This document shows positions 61,038 through 64,000 of a stretch of DNA of 64,000 nt, piece by piece (within the stretch, counting starts at the first letter, position 1; the number at the start of each line of letters is the position of its first letter). Under the pieces are notes generated by a model. The model saw only the letters and a program-made list of their open reading frames with translations. It was not told where the DNA came from and searched no databases. The position numbers and the translations under genes were made by a program. The DNA is from CAINVV01 sp963663005 (GTDB lineage Bacteria; Bacteroidota; Bacteroidia; Bacteroidales; Prolixibacteraceae): contig CAXXHH010000014.1 in NCBI GenBank assembly GCA_963663005.2, positions 186,001 through 250,000 on the forward strand, in the 5' to 3' direction.

Positions 61038-64000
61038 ATGAATAGATATTCCTCCTTTTTAATCATCGCTTTCCTTGTATTTGTATCTGGTGGATTACTG
61101 GCCAGCGAGAAGAAATTTCGCCATATTACGGCAACGGAAGGACTTTCCTACAACACGGTTACAGATATAGATCAGGATCAGAATGGCTTTATCTGGATTG
61201 GTACGGGAGAAGGACTTAACCGCTATGACGGATTTGGTTTTAAACAGTTTTATTCGGATAAGACGGCCAGTTCAATACCATCCAACGAAGTCAAATCCCT
61301 TTTGGTGACAAAAAAAGGAAGATTGTACGTCGGCACTTCAGAGGGACTTTGTTTTTTCAACCCTGAATATCAAAATTTTACCACTGTATTATATGATCAG
61401 CAGTCGCTGGGAAATATCAAAGATATCTTTGAAACCAGTAAAGGGAAAATAATTATCACCTCCGAACTTGGCGTCTATAGTATGTCCGGCTTAGCCGAAA
61501 ATCTGATAAAACTACCCCTTGAAAAAAATCTGTTTCTTGTTCAGGAAGACTCGCAAGGCAATCTCTGGAGTTACAAGAGGATGCGGTTGCTCCATTTTAC
61601 CGATACCGGTGAGGTAATACAGGCATTTCAGGTCAGCTCGGATGGATTGTCCAACAATATCCCTTCTATTATTTCTGCCCTAAAAATCGATTCTCATGGC
61701 CGGATTTGGGTCGGGACTCAAAAAAATGGCCCGCTACTCTTCAATCAAGATAAGAACACATTCGAGCCAATCCCTCTGAAAGACAAGCCAAATAGCTCAC
61801 ATCCAATGTATTTTGTTCGTGAAATTACGGAAGATAGGGATGGAAAATTTTGGATTGGCACCGAAAAGGGGTTATTTATTTATGATCTCGCCAGTAAGAG
61901 CTATGATCATTATTCCCAATCCTTCGATCCAACGCTTGCCTCATTAAATGATAATGCCGTTTATAAGGTTTTCCAAAGTCGGGAAAATATTATTTGGCTC
62001 GGCACCTATTTCGGAGGAATAAATATTTGGGAGCCGTTCGAACCCGGATTTAAAAAGATCCTTCCAGGTACAAAACCCCACGAATTAAAAGGGAAAGCCC
62101 TCAGCCAGATTATCGATGGTCCGGATGGCAAATTATGGATAGCCACGGAAGATGCCGGAATTGCCCTATTTGATCCGCAAGATCAAACCTTCTCGCATAT
62201 CCTTAACAATGAATCGCCAAACAGTTCAGCCATTACCAACAATATTCATTCTTTAGCCATCGATCCCGAAGGACAAATCTGGTCTGGTAATTTTTGGGGC
62301 GGAATAAATAAAATTAATCCGAAAACAAATCAAATAACAAACTATTCGAATAAAGCCAACGATCCGAATTCGTTGGGCAATAACACTGTTTTCGCCCTGT
62401 TTTTCGATTCCTCCGACCTGTTATGGATTGGAACCATGAACGGTATTGACTGCTACTCACAAAAGGAAAACAGGTTTATCCATTTCAAGACAGATATATT
62501 CAGAGACAATTTCATCTATGATATCTTTCAGGATAATCAAAAGAACTATTGGTTTTGCACCTACAATTCCGGACTTTACCGTTACAACAAGGAACAAGAC
62601 AGCATTTTTAACTTTCAAAAAGGCACAACACAAAACCTGAACAGCAATTCATTCATCAGCCACTGCGTTGACTCGCGGGGAAAAGTTTGGTTTGGAACAA
62701 GGGATGGCGGATTGGTAAAGTATGATCCTGACAACAAACAATTCAGTACCATAGATATGGACAAGGGCTTACCAAATAACGACATCTATGGAATACTTGA
62801 AGATAACCATAAAAACCTATGGCTTAGTTCAAATAAGGGAATGACAAAATTCAGCCTTGAAACAGGTGCACATGAAAATTTCACGGCCGACCACGGGCTG
62901 GTCGGGAATCAGTTCAATTTTAAATCGTATCACAAGACGAAGGATGGGACAATGTACTTTGGCGCCGTTAACGGCTTGTCCTATTTCCATCCGGATCGAA
63001 TCAATATTTTTGAGTCAAAACCGTTGATTCATTTTACCGGATTCAAACTATTTAACGAAATCGTGGTGCCGGGGAAAAAATCGTTGTTAGCGAAGGACAT
63101 TGATTTCACGGATGAAATTACCCTGAAATACAATCAAAACGTTATCAGTTTTGACTTTACTGCGCTGGACTATCACTCAGGTGGTAACGTCTTTTTTTCC
63201 TATTACATGGATGGCTTCGAATCCAACTGGAGGTCGGCCGGAAATCAACGGAGTACGACCTACACCAATTTGCATCCCGGACATTATACCTTCCGCATAA
63301 AGGCGGCTAATGTTTATAATTATCCAACCGAATTAAGGAGGAGCATTCGAATAACCGTTTTGCCCCCCGTATGGAAGACCGTCTGGGCTTACCTGTTTTA
63401 TGCCCTAATGACAGTATTGTTGGGACTTTCACTTTATCGGTATCTCGAGATTCGCAACAAAGAAAAAATGTCTCTGAAAATCGAAAAAATCGAAAAGGAA
63501 AAATTGCAGGAGTTACATCTCCATAAGATGAATTTCTTCACCTTTATTACGCACGAGTTTAAGACCCCTCTGACAATTATCGTGGCTTCGATGGATTCAT
63601 TCTTTACCTCTCAAAATATTTCAAATGAGTTTAGAGAGCGGATCACTATGGTAAAACGGAATGTCCTCAAATTGCAGTTCCTTATTAACCAATTGATGGA
63701 TTTCCGCAAAATAGAAACAGATCACGAAACCGTTACCCTCGTGGATGGCGATGTAATCCACTTTTTAAATGAGGTATTTACAACCTTCACGACGTTATTC
63801 AGAAAGAAAAATCTGCAATACAAATTTTCCTCTCAACACGAAAAACTCATAATCAGCTTTGACCCTGATAAACTGGAGAAAATCGTTTCCAACCTGCTGA
63901 GCAACGCATTCAAATATACCCCCGAAAAAGGTTGCATCACGTTTCAGATTGAAACCTATAATGAGGATTACAAACCGTATCTGGCACTGCACATTTCTGA
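61038..64000 (+). CDS. Hybrid two-component system sensor (HTCS), 3' truncated by the window
   Basis: The frame stays open for 987 codons to the right edge. A signal peptide (MNRYSSFLIIAFLVFVSGG) precedes ~14 Reg_prop blades (FIWIGTGEGLNRYDGFGF, RIWVGTQKNGPLLF, KFWIGTEKGLFIYD, LWIGTMNGIDCY, KVWFGTRDGGLVKYD) that form two periplasmic propellers. A Y_Y_Y domain (about 695-775) and one membrane span (782-804) follow. HisKA has H839 in THEFKTPL, and the start of HATPase has the N-box LLSNAFKYTPEKG (N956). The receiver and AraC output domains should follow beyond 64000. It is divergent from the SusCD operon and presumably senses its oligosaccharide and activates it. The ATG at 61038 is chosen because ATGs upstream are closed or lack the signal peptide. 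Confidence 0.94.
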   Translation, partial: MNRYSSFLIIAFLVFVSGGLLASEKKFRHITATEGLSYNTVTDIDQDQNGFIWIGTGEGLNRYDGFGFKQFYSDKTASSIPSNEVKSLLVTKKGRLYVGTSEGLCFFNPEYQNFTTVLYDQQSLGNIKDIFETSKGKIIITSELGVYSMSGLAENLIKLPLEKNLFLVQEDSQGNLWSYKRMRLLHFTDTGEVIQAFQVSSDGLSNNIPSIISALKIDSHGRIWVGTQKNGPLLFNQDKNTFEPIPLKDKPNSSHPMYFVREITEDRDGKFWIGTEKGLFIYDLASKSYDHYSQSFDPTLASLNDNAVYKVFQSRENIIWLGTYFGGINIWEPFEPGFKKILPGTKPHELKGKALSQIIDGPDGKLWIATEDAGIALFDPQDQTFSHILNNESPNSSAITNNIHSLAIDPEGQIWSGNFWGGINKINPKTNQITNYSNKANDPNSLGNNTVFALFFDSSDLLWIGTMNGIDCYSQKENRFIHFKTDIFRDNFIYDIFQDNQKNYWFCTYNSGLYRYNKEQDSIFNFQKGTTQNLNSNSFISHCVDSRGKVWFGTRDGGLVKYDPDNKQFSTIDMDKGLPNNDIYGILEDNHKNLWLSSNKGMTKFSLETGAHENFTADHGLVGNQFNFKSYHKTKDGTMYFGAVNGLSYFHPDRINIFESKPLIHFTGFKLFNEIVVPGKKSLLAKDIDFTDEITLKYNQNVISFDFTALDYHSGGNVFFSYYMDGFESNWRSAGNQRSTTYTNLHPGHYTFRIKAANVYNYPTELRRSIRITVLPPVWKTVWAYLFYALMTVLLGLSLYRYLEIRNKEKMSLKIEKIEKEKLQELHLHKMNFFTFITHEFKTPLTIIVASMDSFFTSQNISNEFRERITMVKRNVLKLQFLINQLMDFRKIETDHETVTLVDGDVIHFLNEVFTTFTTLFRKKNLQYKFSSQHEKLIISFDPDKLEKIVSNLLSNAFKYTPEKGCITFQIETYNEDYKPYLALHIS

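Noticed and set aside
1..64000. tRNA, rRNA, CRISPR arrays, transposases or prophage genes
   Set aside because: None was recognised on either strand; the repeats seen are short non-coding elements without transposase genes.

Overview
The window comes from a Bacteroidetes (Bacteroidota) glycan-degrading organism. The evidence is two SusC/SusD pairs, a hybrid two-component sensor, many signal-peptide or lipobox-bearing CAZymes and sulfatases, an ImuA-ImuB-DnaE2 mutasome, and -7 boxes of the Bacteroidetes type (TAnnTTTG). Family or genus cannot be fixed from the sequence. All functional names rest on motifs and family knowledge read by eye; no database search was run.

Layout. (1) 1-6.7 kb: a 5'-truncated DUF1680/GH127-type beta-L-arabinofuranosidase fused to a CE12-like SGNH esterase, a DUF2264 protein, a GH10 xylanase and a LacI-type regulator. 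Two matching LacI-type operators sit upstream of the DUF2264 gene and in the GH10/lacI divergent promoter, so these three genes look like one small regulon. (2) 6.7-15.3 kb: a translesion-synthesis block. A Y-family polymerase (dinB) converges on an imuA-imuB-dnaE2 operon, and each end is capped by a divergent, paralogous HTH-S24 (LexA/UmuD-like) regulator with its own dyad operator over a TATATTTG -7 box. (3) 15.5-21.3 kb: glpD, a GH29 alpha-L-fucosidase, a secreted beta-helix protein and a small lipoprotein. (4) 21.3-23.5 kb: an AT-rich RloA/RloB-like ATPase plus TOPRIM-type pair (probable anti-phage system), with a 104-bp folded element next to its 3' end. (5) 23.5-31.5 kb: a LarA-like DUF2088 protein, a CE1 esterase, a two-gene amino-acid ABC importer with an unusual permuted multi-receptor/permease fusion, and a Tat-exported Gfo/Idh/MocA oxidoreductase. 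(6) 31.6-41.3 kb: a GH30 enzyme, then on the minus strand a four-gene operon of sugar porter, GH2, DUF5107-TPR protein and a small secreted protein. (7) 41.4-64 kb: a polysaccharide utilisation locus. A GH43 gene lies between two ~200-bp direct repeats, followed by GH127, sulfatase, GH2, sulfatase, surface lipoprotein, SusD, SusC, SusD and SusC, all on the minus strand with mostly 6-32 bp gaps. A divergent hybrid two-component sensor runs off the right edge.

How it works together. The enzyme set (GH127 x2, GH43, GH30 resembling beta-1,6-galactanases, GH2 x2, GH29, two formylglycine sulfatases, DUF2264, CE12 and CE1 esterases, GH10) fits a branched, sulfated, arabinose- and galactose-containing polymer such as an arabinogalactan or a decorated hemicellulose. 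That substrate is an inference. The HTCS would sense the oligosaccharide and switch on the tandem SusCD operon; sugar porter and GH2/DUF5107 genes would finish uptake and processing.

Several families of short palindromic, heptameric or dispersed repeats sit directly at gene ends, in places supplying the stop codon. The most unusual features are the circularly permuted array of periplasmic binding lobes fused to an ABC permease, the twin S24 regulators bracketing the mutasome, the LacI mini-regulon, and the RloAB pair with its folded 3' element.
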